This document shows, piece by piece, positions 7,111 through 15,561 of a stretch of 64,000 nt of DNA; positions within the stretch are counted from its first letter, which is position 1; each line of letters opens with the position of its first letter. The DNA is from an uncultured Lachnospiraceae bacterium. GTDB taxonomy: Bacteria; Bacillota; Clostridia; Lachnospirales; Lachnospiraceae. The stretch spans positions 62,001-126,000 of the forward strand of contig CAJUHH010000005.1 in assembly GCA_910585965.1 (NCBI GenBank), written 5' to 3'. Position numbers and translations under genes: made by a program. A model generated the notes under the pieces. That model was given only the letters and a program-made list of their open reading frames with translations, was not told the origin of the DNA and did no database searches.

Positions 7111-7911
7111 ATGGAACGAAATGAGGACAGGCTGGTAAAAGCCGATGGACAGGACGGTACGGAAGGGCTGGTCAGCGTAATTATTCCGGTATTTAATGCC
7201 GGGAAATTTATCGATGAGACGATTGGGACGGTGCGGAGCCAGACTTATGGCTGCTGGGAGCTGATTCTGGTGGATGATGGATCGACGGATGACGGAAGAG
7301 GGAAGATCGAGAAATGGTGCCGGGAGGATGAGAGGATCCGCCTGGTGGTAAAGGAGAAGAATGAGGGCGTGGCTCGGGCCAGGAATACCGGCGTGGACCA
7401 TGCAAAAGGGAGATATATAGCTTTTCTCGATGCAGACGATATATGGAGGCCGGAAAAACTGGAAAAAGAGCTGGAGTTTATGAAAGAGAAGGATGCCGCT
7501 TTCGGTTTTACGGCATACGAGTTTGCGGACGAGGAAGGCTATGAGACGGATCAGTGGGTCGCGGTGCCGGAAACCCTTACTTATAAGGAAGCGTTGTCGA
7601 GAACTGTTATTTTTACGAGTACGGTCATGTTTGATATGACGAAGATCAGCAAGGATATGATCAAAATGCCAGAAGTTCCGAGCGAGGATACGGCTACCTG
7701 GTGGAAGATACTGCGCAGCGGATATACGGCCTATGGGCTGGATAAGGAATATGTGGTGTACCGCAGGCCGGAGGGGTCGCTTTCGTCCAATAAGTTCAAG
7801 GCAATCAAGCGGATTTGGAATTTATACCGAAATGTGGAAAAGCTGCCGTTGCATACAAGCATATGGAATTTTATATGGTGGGCAATACGGGCAGTATTAC
7901 GACGGATATAG
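7111..7911 (+). CDS. Family 2 glycosyltransferase
   Basis: This is a cytoplasmic GT2 transferase of about 266 residues. It has SVIIPVFNAGKF, LVDDGSTDDG, the acceptor-side helix GVARARNTGVDHAKG and the DADD metal-binding motif, all in normal order. The C-terminus is basic and amphipathic, which may help membrane association. GGAG at 7101-7104 is well placed for the ATG at 7111; an in-frame ATG at 7099 lacks a good site. It probably adds one sugar to the growing lipid-linked repeat unit. Donor and linkage are unknown. Confidence 0.88.
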   Translation: MERNEDRLVKADGQDGTEGLVSVIIPVFNAGKFIDETIGTVRSQTYGCWELILVDDGSTDDGRGKIEKWCREDERIRLVVKEKNEGVARARNTGVDHAKGRYIAFLDADDIWRPEKLEKELEFMKEKDAAFGFTAYEFADEEGYETDQWVAVPETLTYKEALSRTVIFTSTVMFDMTKISKDMIKMPEVPSEDTATWWKILRSGYTAYGLDKEYVVYRRPEGSLSSNKFKAIKRIWNLYRNVEKLPLHTSIWNFIWWAIRAVLRRI

Positions 7912-7926
7912 GAAAGAGGAGCAAAA

Positions 7927-9312
7927 GTGAAACAGATGGAATCAAAGAAAAGAGCGGTCGTGCTGCTTCTGTCCCTGCTGGGGCTTTGCATGCAGATGGC
8001 GGTATACGTATATGCCTGGATGGAAATTTATTATCCATATCTGGCTCAATTTGGCAAGGTAAACTTTTATTCGTGGGGACACCGCCTGACGCTTGGCATT
8101 TATTTTGTGCTTCTTTTCTTTTTTGAAAATACCTATGGGGGATTAAAAATCGGATATTTAAAGCCGTTTGAGGTTTATTTTTCGCAGGTATTTTCCCTGT
8201 TGGCGGTGAATGTGATTTCTTATATACAGATATCGCTGCTCAGAAACTGGATTGCGCCGGTTGCCCCGATTCTCGGTGTATTGGCGGTTCAGCTTGTGGT
8301 TTCCGGCATTTGGACGTATCTGTGTGATATTTTTTACCGGAAGTTTTTTCCGCCAAGAAAGATGCTTCTTATTTACGGGGAGCGCTCGATCGATGATATT
8401 CTCGGAAAATTTGCCACGAGGAAGGATAAGTATAAAGTAACGCGGTGCATGAATATCAAAGAAGGGGTGGCTGCCATTGAAGAAGAGGTGCAGGGGGATT
8501 ACGATGCGATCGTGTTATGGGACATTCCGACTTTGGACAGAAACAAACTGCTGAAGTTCTGTTATGGGAAGTCTATCCGCGTATATATGATGCCGAAGAT
8601 CCCGGATGTGATTGTCCAAGGATCGGAGAAAATGCATTTGTTCGATACGCCGATCTTTTTGACAAGGGAATATTCCCTCCGGGTGGAGCAAAGGGCGGTG
8701 AAGCGGCTGATCGATATCGTCTGCGCGCTTTTGCTGACTATCATAGCATCCCCGATTATGCTTGTGACGGCGGTTGTCATTAAGCTGTATGACGGCGGGC
8801 CCGTATTGTATAAACAGATACGCTGCACGAAGGATCAGAAGGAATTTTTTATCATGAAATTCCGCAGCATGCGGGTGGACGCAGAGAAGGACGGGGTGGC
8901 CCGGCTGGCGGCCAAAAACGATTCCAGAATCACGCCTGTTGGCAAATTTATAAGGGCGGTGCGGATTGACGAGCTGCCCCAGCTTTTCAATATTTTAAAA
9001 GGGGAGATGTCCTTTATCGGCCCGAGGCCGGAGCGTCCGGAGATTATCGCCCAATATGTAGAGGATATGCCGGAATTCGTATTTCGGATGAAAGTGAAGG
9101 CGGGGCTGGCTGGTTATGCACAGGTATATGGAAAGTATAATACCACTCCGTACGATAAGCTGAAGCTGGATCTGGCATATATTGAAAATTATACGGTATG
9201 GCTGGATATTAAACTGATGTTGCTGACGCTGAAGATTTTATTCAAGCCGGAAAGCACGGAAGGGATTGACAGCAGCCAGATAACGGCAATGAGGCAGGAA
9301 GAGGATAAATAA
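7927..9312 (+). CDS. Polyprenyl glycosylphosphotransferase, WbaP/CpsE type
   Basis: This enzyme starts a repeat unit by moving a sugar-1-phosphate to undecaprenyl phosphate. Four or five N-terminal membrane helices (about 1-130) and a CoA-binding-like domain precede the catalytic PGT domain. That domain begins at the KRLIDIVCALLLTIIASP reentrant helix (about 258) and includes KFRSMRVDAE, RIDELPQLFNILKGEMS and IGPRPERPE. Length (461) is normal for polytopic PGTs. The start is a GTG with GAGGAG seven bases upstream. It defines one glycan; a second, short PGT at 60332 starts another. Confidence 0.93.
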   Translation: MKQMESKKRAVVLLLSLLGLCMQMAVYVYAWMEIYYPYLAQFGKVNFYSWGHRLTLGIYFVLLFFFENTYGGLKIGYLKPFEVYFSQVFSLLAVNVISYIQISLLRNWIAPVAPILGVLAVQLVVSGIWTYLCDIFYRKFFPPRKMLLIYGERSIDDILGKFATRKDKYKVTRCMNIKEGVAAIEEEVQGDYDAIVLWDIPTLDRNKLLKFCYGKSIRVYMMPKIPDVIVQGSEKMHLFDTPIFLTREYSLRVEQRAVKRLIDIVCALLLTIIASPIMLVTAVVIKLYDGGPVLYKQIRCTKDQKEFFIMKFRSMRVDAEKDGVARLAAKNDSRITPVGKFIRAVRIDELPQLFNILKGEMSFIGPRPERPEIIAQYVEDMPEFVFRMKVKAGLAGYAQVYGKYNTTPYDKLKLDLAYIENYTVWLDIKLMLLTLKILFKPESTEGIDSSQITAMRQEEDK

Positions 9313-9315
9313 GGA

Positions 9316-10455
9316 ATGGAAAATGAGAGATTTATGCAGGAAGGAATCGATGGAAAGAGGGTTCTCTGGCTGGTCTGGAAAAAGATATGGTTTTTTATCG
9401 GAGCAGTTTTTATCGGAGCGGCGCTTGGGGCTGGGATTTATTTGTCGGTTCATTTGCTGTTCGCATCCCAGAGGGAATATGAGGCGGTATCGAAAATATA
9501 TCTGCATTTTAACTGCGACCCGGAAGACTTTACGGAACTGGCTTATAATGGATATACGTGGAATGACTTGATGGCGACGGATCCGATTTTAAATAGTACG
9601 ATGGAGAATCTTTCGCCGGAGATAAGCAGGGATACGGTTATCCAGGCGACAAAGGCGGAAATTTTATCCGATATCCGGCTGCTTACCGTGACGATTACGA
9701 CGGACAGGCCGGAGCTGTCGGCGCAGATTATGGAAGCGACCCAGGCGGCTCTCGTCCATCTGGGGGAGGCGGATCCGCTTTTTGAAAGCATCGAGATCTA
9801 CAGCACTTCGGAGCCGAAGCAGATTTTGTGGGATAACCGCACGCTGCGGGCTGCGGCGACAGGAGCTGTCATCGCTCTGTTTGCCGCAGTTACGGCTGCT
9901 TTTTTTTACTATGTGATGGACGATTCCGTATATGTGGCGGCAGATGTGGAAAGGCGTTACGGGATACCGGCTGTGGGAATTCTGACGGAAGAAGTTTTGA
10001 CAGAAGAAGTTCTGACAGAAGAAATTCTGACAGGGGACGGAAAACTGGCAGAGGGGTTCCAAGCGGAGCTTTTGGCGAATTATTGTTATCTTGGCAGGAA
10101 TATGGGAACGGCGATTCTTGTGAGCGCCGATGCGAAAGAGGATACGAAAAAGGCTGTGAGAAAGATCGAACGGCTGATGGAGGAAAAAAGAGGGGCAGAA
10201 AGCGGCCGTTCCCCAAAGATACAGCTCCTGGACGGCGGAATGCCGGAGGACGGGGAAGCATATGCCAGGCTGCGGGAAGCGGACGGCGTATTGGTGGCGG
10301 TGCGTTTCGGAGGAAAAAACGGGAAAGCGGTGGAACGGCTGCTGGGGAATCTGAGGAAACAGGATTGCAAGGTTTTCGGCGTTGTGATCGTGGATGCGAA
10401 GGAAGATTTTTTGCGGATGTACCATAAGTGTGGAAAGGGCATGGGGTTGGTATGA
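9316..10455 (+). CDS. Wzz/YveK-like chain-length protein fused to a degenerate BY-kinase domain
   Basis: Two membrane helices (about 24-47 and 183-205) flank an extracellular Wzz-type region, as in polysaccharide co-polymerases that set chain length. After the second helix comes a short repeat (LTEEV three times), then about 140 residues that follow the BY-kinase plan. The LLDGG and READGVLVAVRFGG segments and KVFGVVIVD match its strands. The Walker A GEGKT motif is replaced by SADAKEDTKK, and the DADLR motif is missing. It therefore looks like a kinase fold that cannot bind ATP in the normal way. The N-terminal role is well supported; the tail may act as a regulatory partner. Confidence 0.8.
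   Translation: MENERFMQEGIDGKRVLWLVWKKIWFFIGAVFIGAALGAGIYLSVHLLFASQREYEAVSKIYLHFNCDPEDFTELAYNGYTWNDLMATDPILNSTMENLSPEISRDTVIQATKAEILSDIRLLTVTITTDRPELSAQIMEATQAALVHLGEADPLFESIEIYSTSEPKQILWDNRTLRAAATGAVIALFAAVTAAFFYYVMDDSVYVAADVERRYGIPAVGILTEEVLTEEVLTEEILTGDGKLAEGFQAELLANYCYLGRNMGTAILVSADAKEDTKKAVRKIERLMEEKRGAESGRSPKIQLLDGGMPEDGEAYARLREADGVLVAVRFGGKNGKAVERLLGNLRKQDCKVFGVVIVDAKEDFLRMYHKCGKGMGLV
9979..10023 (+). repeat. 15-bp tandem repeat, three units
   Basis: Three units of the pattern rTTyTGACrGAAGAA encode the repeated LTEE motif between the membrane and kinase-like parts of the Wzz-like protein, and a partial fourth unit follows to 10033. Its number could change by slippage without breaking the frame. 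Confidence 0.85.
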
Positions 10456-11234
10456 AGATAGAGATGTTGGTATCCGCAGTGGGGCAGGATGTGCGGACGT
10501 TGGCGGGACGGATGAATATCAGGACGGATGCGGTCATTGTCAATCAATGCGGCGCGTTCGGGTACGAAGAGTATGAGCAGGAAGGGCATCAGATCCGATG
10601 TTACAGTTTTCGGGAGCGGGGCGTCGGCCTTTCCCGCAATAATGCATTGATGCGGGCTGACGGAGATATCGCTGTGTTTGCGGATGAAGATATTGTGTAT
10701 GAAGACGGTTATGAAAAGAAGATAGAGGAAGCTTTTGTCAGAAACCAGGAAGCGGATATGATACTCTTTAATGTAAAGGTGTCCCCTGCCAGAATGACTT
10801 ATTGGAATGAGGAAGAAAAGCGCGTCCACTGGTATAATTACGGCAGATATCCGGCTTATAGCATTGCGGCAAGGACGGAGTCGCTGCACCGGGCGAATGT
10901 GGGCTTTTCCCTTTTGTTCGGCGGCGGTGCAAGATACAGCAACGGGGAGGACAGTCTTTTTTTGAGGGATTGCCTGCGGCAGGGGCTTAAAATTATGGCT
11001 TCCCCGGAGGTGATCGGAGAAGAGAAGGAGAGGGAATCCACGTGGTTCCATGGGTATAACGAAAAATTTTTCAGGGACAGGGGAGTGTTGTACCATTTTC
11101 TCTATGGGAGGATGGCAATACCCTTTTCCCTTCGGTTTTTATTGGCGCATAAGGAAGAAATGTGCGGGGAAATGGGATGGAAGCGGGCGTACGAACTTAT
11201 GCTGGAAGGAATCCGCATAGGAAAGGCTCGGTGA
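10452..11234 (+). CDS. Glycosyltransferase family 2-like protein
   Basis: This 260-residue protein has a GT2-like layout: an N-terminal strand (IEMLVSAVGQDV), the RGVGLSRNNALMRADG helix and an acidic metal site ADEDIVY in place of the usual DXD. The middle domain is rich in aromatic residues. The ATG overlaps the stop of the preceding gene (ATGA), pointing to translational coupling; an in-frame ATG at 10428 lies inside that gene and is less likely. It should add a sugar to the repeat unit. Similar proteins are common in Firmicute capsule loci next to EpsG-type polymerases, as here. Confidence 0.8.
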   Translation: MKIEMLVSAVGQDVRTLAGRMNIRTDAVIVNQCGAFGYEEYEQEGHQIRCYSFRERGVGLSRNNALMRADGDIAVFADEDIVYEDGYEKKIEEAFVRNQEADMILFNVKVSPARMTYWNEEEKRVHWYNYGRYPAYSIAARTESLHRANVGFSLLFGGGARYSNGEDSLFLRDCLRQGLKIMASPEVIGEEKERESTWFHGYNEKFFRDRGVLYHFLYGRMAIPFSLRFLLAHKEEMCGEMGWKRAYELMLEGIRIGKAR

Positions 11235-11247
11235 GGTCAAGGGATAT

Positions 11248-12375
11248 ATGGCTTTGTATGTGATGATAGCGGCAGGCACGGCAGCGCTGGCGGCATTGGT
11301 GCAAACGGTGCCGGCGGGAGGAGGAACAGAATATCGATTATCCAGGGGCAGTCGGCGGCAGGTTCGCAATGGGCTGTGTCTGGTGACGATTTTTATCGTC
11401 TTGTTTGCGTTGGCCGCATGCCGTATGAATGTGGGGAATGATTATGCAAAATATGTGGAGTTCATGCATCTGATTGCCTGCGGCGCGTATGAATATGTTC
11501 CGACAGAAGCAGGGTTTAATCTGCTGGTGGCGGTGTTATACCGGCTGGCCGGGGGCGAGAATTTCCTGCTTGTTTTCGCCGTATTCGCTTTTTTTACCCT
11601 TTGGCTTTTTTTGAAAACGATGTATGAGCAGAGCGACAGCTTTGGGTGGAGCTTCTTTCTGTTTATGACATTTGGGTTTTATTTTTCCACGTTCAATACA
11701 GTGCGGTATTATCTGGCGCTGGCGCTGGCGTTGTATTCCGTGAAATATGTATTGAAAGGAGAATGGGGCAAGTTTATCCTGCTTGTCCTGCTCGGCTCGT
11801 CGTTCCATAAGTCTATGCTGGTGGTGATCCCCCTTTATTTTCTTGCCTCGCTGGCATGGAAAAAGTGGCAGTTGGGCCTTATGGCTTTGTTTTGCACCAC
11901 ATTTTTCTTTTTGCAGGATTTTTATTTAAAGGCAGTTGTATTTTTATACCCTTCTTATGAGGATACGGAATACCTGGAAGGAGGGATCAGCTGGTTTAAT
12001 ATTCTCCGCTGTCTGGGAGTGCTTGTGTTTTCCCTTTTGTATTATAAACAGGCGGTGGAAGGGAGCAGGAGGAATCGGTTTTACTTTTTCTGCAATTTGG
12101 GGGCGCTTGTGCTGTACACATGCTGCTCCTTTCTGCCGATCATTACGAGGATCGGTTATTACCTGAATGTGACGCAGATTCTGTTTATCCCGGCGGTGCT
12201 GGCGAAGATCGGGGATAAGAAGCAGAAGAGATTTTGGAGCGTGGTGATTGGATTGGCGGCGGCAGGGTATTTTGGCCTTTATCTCTTGAGGGCCGGGAAT
12301 GACGGAATTCGGGTGCTGCCCTATCAGACTTTTATGTTCCATGATATGGTGCCGATTTTGTCGGATGTGAATTAG
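11248..12375 (+). CDS. epsG: EpsG-family polysaccharide polymerase-like membrane protein
   Basis: This integral membrane protein of 375 residues and about ten helices is of the EpsG type, which takes the place of Wzy polymerase in many Firmicute clusters. The family signature is visible: MNVGNDYAKYVEF near residue 60, followed by an extracellular stretch with EAGFNLL, and SSFHKSMLVVIPLYF in the middle. It probably joins repeat units outside the membrane. It follows a GT2 gene and precedes another. No Wzx flippase was seen in this operon. Confidence 0.85.
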   Translation: MALYVMIAAGTAALAALVQTVPAGGGTEYRLSRGSRRQVRNGLCLVTIFIVLFALAACRMNVGNDYAKYVEFMHLIACGAYEYVPTEAGFNLLVAVLYRLAGGENFLLVFAVFAFFTLWLFLKTMYEQSDSFGWSFFLFMTFGFYFSTFNTVRYYLALALALYSVKYVLKGEWGKFILLVLLGSSFHKSMLVVIPLYFLASLAWKKWQLGLMALFCTTFFFLQDFYLKAVVFLYPSYEDTEYLEGGISWFNILRCLGVLVFSLLYYKQAVEGSRRNRFYFFCNLGALVLYTCCSFLPIITRIGYYLNVTQILFIPAVLAKIGDKKQKRFWSVVIGLAAAGYFGLYLLRAGNDGIRVLPYQTFMFHDMVPILSDVN

Positions 12376-12385
12376 GAGGTGCATG

Positions 12386-13189
12386 GTGAAGTTCAGTATC
12401 GTAGTAGTCTGCCTGAATGCAGGAGATAAATTAAAGAAGACGGTGGAAAGTATCCTGATGCAGACTTGCGGGGACTATGAAATCATTGTAAAAGACGGGA
12501 TGTCTTTGGACGGATGCCTGGAAGGATTGCCGGAGGACGGGCGAATACAGATTATTTGCAAGAAAGATGCGGGCATTTATGACGGGATGAACCAGGCGGT
12601 GGAACGTGCTAGGGGTGAGTATATTTATTTCCTGAACTGCGGGGATGTTTTTTATGACAAAGATGTGCTGCGGCGGGTGGAAACGGAGATCGGGAAGGTC
12701 TTGCAGGATGGAAATGAGGGCAGGCATATTTTTTATGGGGATATTTATGAACGCCTGACGGGGGAACGGGTGGCATCGAACCCTGCCATGAATGCCTTCG
12801 GCTGTTACCGGAATGTACCGTGCCATCAGGCTTGTTTTTATGGGAAGCGTTTGATGAAGGAAAAGAAGTTTGATATTAGGTATAAAGTGAGGGCCGATTA
12901 TGAGCATTTTCTTTGGTGCTTTTTCTGCGGAGGGGCCAAAACCGTTTATATGCCCTTTTTAATTGCGGATTATGAAGGAGGCGGTTTTTCCGAGACAAGG
13001 GAAAACCGCAGGACATCGATGGAGGAACATAAGAAAATTACGGAAAAATATATGTCTGCCGGGCAGATTTTCAAGTATAGGGCAGTGATGTTTCTGACTT
13101 TCGCGCGGCTGCGTACCTGGCTGGCGGGGAACCGGGCGACAGCCCATATTTACCAGAGGCTGAAAGGAAGCTTGTATAAGCGGCAGTGA
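12386..13189 (+). CDS. Family 2 glycosyltransferase (WfgS-like)
   Basis: This is a GT2 enzyme of the short WfgS/WcaA type. It has FSIVVVCLNAGDKLKKT, VKDGMSLDG in place of the usual VDDGS, the DAGIYDGMNQAVERARGEY helix, and a single-Asp metal site (LNCGDVFYD). The later domain has CHQACFYG and RADYEHFL, both typical of this subgroup. AGGAGGT at 12374-12380 is better spaced for the GTG at 12386 than for the ATG at 12383. It probably adds a GlcNAc-like or hexose residue; the acceptor is unknown. Confidence 0.87.
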   Translation: MKFSIVVVCLNAGDKLKKTVESILMQTCGDYEIIVKDGMSLDGCLEGLPEDGRIQIICKKDAGIYDGMNQAVERARGEYIYFLNCGDVFYDKDVLRRVETEIGKVLQDGNEGRHIFYGDIYERLTGERVASNPAMNAFGCYRNVPCHQACFYGKRLMKEKKFDIRYKVRADYEHFLWCFFCGGAKTVYMPFLIADYEGGGFSETRENRRTSMEEHKKITEKYMSAGQIFKYRAVMFLTFARLRTWLAGNRATAHIYQRLKGSLYKRQ

Positions 13190-13246
13190 AAAGAAAATGG
13201 CGCATGGCAAGGCTGCTTTTACAGGCGTTGGCCGGAGGGAGAAAAG

Positions 13247-14200
13247 ATGGGAAGAAAAAGGATAGCGATAATTATCGGATTGTTTGTTCCTTCGCTGCTT
13301 TTGTGTGCGTGTTCCAGCATGCGGATGATCGCGAACGAAAGAAACAGGGAAATTCCGGTGGAAGCCGCGATGGAAGAAATGGCAGAGATTCTGGAAGAGA
13401 AGGAAGAGGAAGCGCTGGCAGAGGCTGACTGGTATGCAGAGGCGCTGGAAAGCTGGCTGATGGCGGGACTTACGGATATTGAACAGGAAGAGATTCCGGA
13501 TAAAGGGGAAGATGCTTATAAAATTTTCGATGAGCCGGGGGAAGGCGAATATCTAGTTCTTTTGTCGGAGAATGGAACCCGTTATATGCGGAGGCCGGAT
13601 AACCGCACGGATATGAGCTATCTGGAAAGCGAGGGTTCTTTTCGCTTTGAGATTCCCGTGGGCTGGACATGGGGCTATTGCGAGCTGGACGAGAGGCTGG
13701 ACAGTTTTTGGGAGAGGGAAGATATTCCCTGCCTGATTTGGGCGATCGAAGACAACGATATGGGAGAGGATGCTTTTTCGGAAGATTGGGAAGGTGTATG
13801 CGCTTCCATAAAGCATACGGCAGAAACGGTTTTTGGGGAAGATATGGTGGAGTTTACTGCGGATCGATACTCCCTGGAGGATGGAGGGGAGGTTTATAAC
13901 TTCCGATGCGCTTTCCACGATGAAAGAGGTTATTTGTGGGTGACGAGCGCGGCATACCGTTTTGCGGAGAGATATATGCTGGAGTTTATCGGGATAAAAA
14001 AAGGGGAAGGGGATGCCAACATAGAGAATCTGGCCTTGTATACGGCGGCCACTTATGAGGAATACGGCGGAGACAAAGCTATGGAATATGAAGGGGAAGG
14101 GAATTATAAGGGGATGGATATCTGGGATTATAAGAAATTCCATAATCCCTTCGTGCTCGCGTATGCACAGGCTAACGGGAAGGACTGGATGGAGGAATGA
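13247..14200 (+). CDS. Predicted lipoprotein of unknown function
   Basis: I do not recognise the family. A short basic N-terminus, a hydrophobic segment and the lipobox LCAC (Cys22) mark it as a membrane-anchored lipoprotein on the outer face. The next 60 residues are Glu-rich and probably helical. The remainder (about 90-317) looks globular, with many aromatic and acidic residues and segments such as FRFEIPVGWTWGY that suggest a beta-rich fold. GGAGGGAG sets the start. Its 3' end overlaps the next glycosyltransferase gene by ATGA, so it is part of the glycan operon and may help export or attachment of the polymer. That role is inference from position only. Confidence 0.75.
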   Translation: MGRKRIAIIIGLFVPSLLLCACSSMRMIANERNREIPVEAAMEEMAEILEEKEEEALAEADWYAEALESWLMAGLTDIEQEEIPDKGEDAYKIFDEPGEGEYLVLLSENGTRYMRRPDNRTDMSYLESEGSFRFEIPVGWTWGYCELDERLDSFWEREDIPCLIWAIEDNDMGEDAFSEDWEGVCASIKHTAETVFGEDMVEFTADRYSLEDGGEVYNFRCAFHDERGYLWVTSAAYRFAERYMLEFIGIKKGEGDANIENLALYTAATYEEYGGDKAMEYEGEGNYKGMDIWDYKKFHNPFVLAYAQANGKDWMEE

Positions 14201-15561
14201 GAGTATTATGGTTATGTAATATTATGCTTCCGGCGATTGCCCGGGAGCTGGGACTGCCCTATAGCAACAGGGAAGGGTGGCTGACAGGAATCTATGAAAG
14301 GATCTGCCATGCAAAAGAGCGGCTTGGGAGAGAGGGGGAAGGAGAAAGGTTCCCTAAGGGGCAGAACGGAGCGGGGATAGAGCTGGGGATCTGTTTTCCC
14401 ATAGATGGGATTCCCATAGATGGGAGGACGGCGGAAGCTATAAAGCGGCAGAAAACGGCGGAGGGTTTCCGGCTGGAAGGGAGCGGCGTTTGTTGTTACG
14501 GTTTTGCGGAAAACCTGGCAACGCCGGAAATATATGATGACGGTCTGGAAAGGCGGCTGAAAGAAATCCTGGAAGACTTTAAGCCGGATATGGTGCATAT
14601 TTTCGGGACGGAATTCCCCCATGCGTTGGCTATGGTTCGGGCGTTTGGAAGGCCGGAACGGACGCTGGTGGGGATACAGGGGCTTTGTTTTGCCTGTGCG
14701 GAAGCCTATATGGCCGATCTGCCGGAGAGGGTGATTCGCAGAAGGACATTCCGGGACTGGCTGAGAAAAGACAGCATTCTCCAACAGCAGGAAAAATTCC
14801 GTATACGGGGGGAACGGGAAAAAGAAGTGCTGGGCAAAGTGGCACATATAACAGGCCGGACGGAATTTGACCGCAGGGAGACGGGAAAAATAAACGGCAA
14901 GGCCAAGTATCATTTTATGAATGAAACGATGCGCCCTGCATTCTATAGCGGAAGATGGAAGGCGGAGGATTGCATGCCTTACAGCATTTTTTTAAGTCAG
15001 GGGGACTATCCGCTGAAGGGATTCCACTATGTGCTGAGGGCCTTGCCGGAAATTTTGCGCCATTACCCCCAGGCATGCGTGTATGTGGCGGGGGCTGACG
15101 TGAGGAAGAATGATTCTATTAAGGATAAAATTAAGCTTTCTTCTTATGGAAAATATCTTTTGGAACTGATCGGAACGCTGGGACTGGAAGGTCATGTAAA
15201 AATGCTGGGAAAGCTTCCGGCCGATGGGATGAAGGAAAGGCTTTTGAAAAGCAGCCTGTTTATCTGCCCTTCTTCGCTGGAAAATTCCCCCAATTCCCTC
15301 GGGGAAGCGATGCTGCTGGGAGTGCCTGCAGTGGCGGCGGATACAGGAGGGATTCCGAGCATGCTGGAAGACGGAAAGGAAGGACTTCTGTACGAGGCCG
15401 GAAATGTGGAAATGCTGGCGGGCTGTGTGCTTCGGACATGGGAGGAAAAGGAAAAAACAGTCTGGAGGGCGGAGGCGGCGAGAACCAGGGCGCTTGCGGC
15501 CCATGACGGGGAAGAGAATTTTAAACGGCTGCTGGCGATCTATGAGGAGATTGTACGATGA
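14197..15561 (+). CDS. Family 4 glycosyltransferase
   Basis: This is a GT-B enzyme of 454 residues. The N-terminal Rossmann-like half carries an unusual polar insertion around residues 45-85. The C-terminal half shows LSQGDYPLKGFHYVLRALP, the KMLGKLP strand-turn and the donor-binding EX7E-type region SSLENSPNSLGEAMLLGVP followed by DTGGIPSMLEDG. It starts by ATGA overlap with the lipoprotein gene and ends by ATGA overlap with the next GT4, so the three are coupled. A 15-bp direct repeat in the insertion duplicates the residues IDGIP. Confidence 0.87.
   Translation: MRVLWLCNIMLPAIARELGLPYSNREGWLTGIYERICHAKERLGREGEGERFPKGQNGAGIELGICFPIDGIPIDGRTAEAIKRQKTAEGFRLEGSGVCCYGFAENLATPEIYDDGLERRLKEILEDFKPDMVHIFGTEFPHALAMVRAFGRPERTLVGIQGLCFACAEAYMADLPERVIRRRTFRDWLRKDSILQQQEKFRIRGEREKEVLGKVAHITGRTEFDRRETGKINGKAKYHFMNETMRPAFYSGRWKAEDCMPYSIFLSQGDYPLKGFHYVLRALPEILRHYPQACVYVAGADVRKNDSIKDKIKLSSYGKYLLELIGTLGLEGHVKMLGKLPADGMKERLLKSSLFICPSSLENSPNSLGEAMLLGVPAVAADTGGIPSMLEDGKEGLLYEAGNVEMLAGCVLRTWEEKEKTVWRAEAARTRALAAHDGEENFKRLLAIYEEIVR
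14396..14425 (+). repeat. 15-bp direct repeat inside a glycosyltransferase gene
   Basis: TTCCCATAGATGGGA occurs twice in a row. Each unit is itself a near dyad (TCCCAT/ATGGGA). The copy adds five residues in a polar insertion and keeps the frame. Confidence 0.8.
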
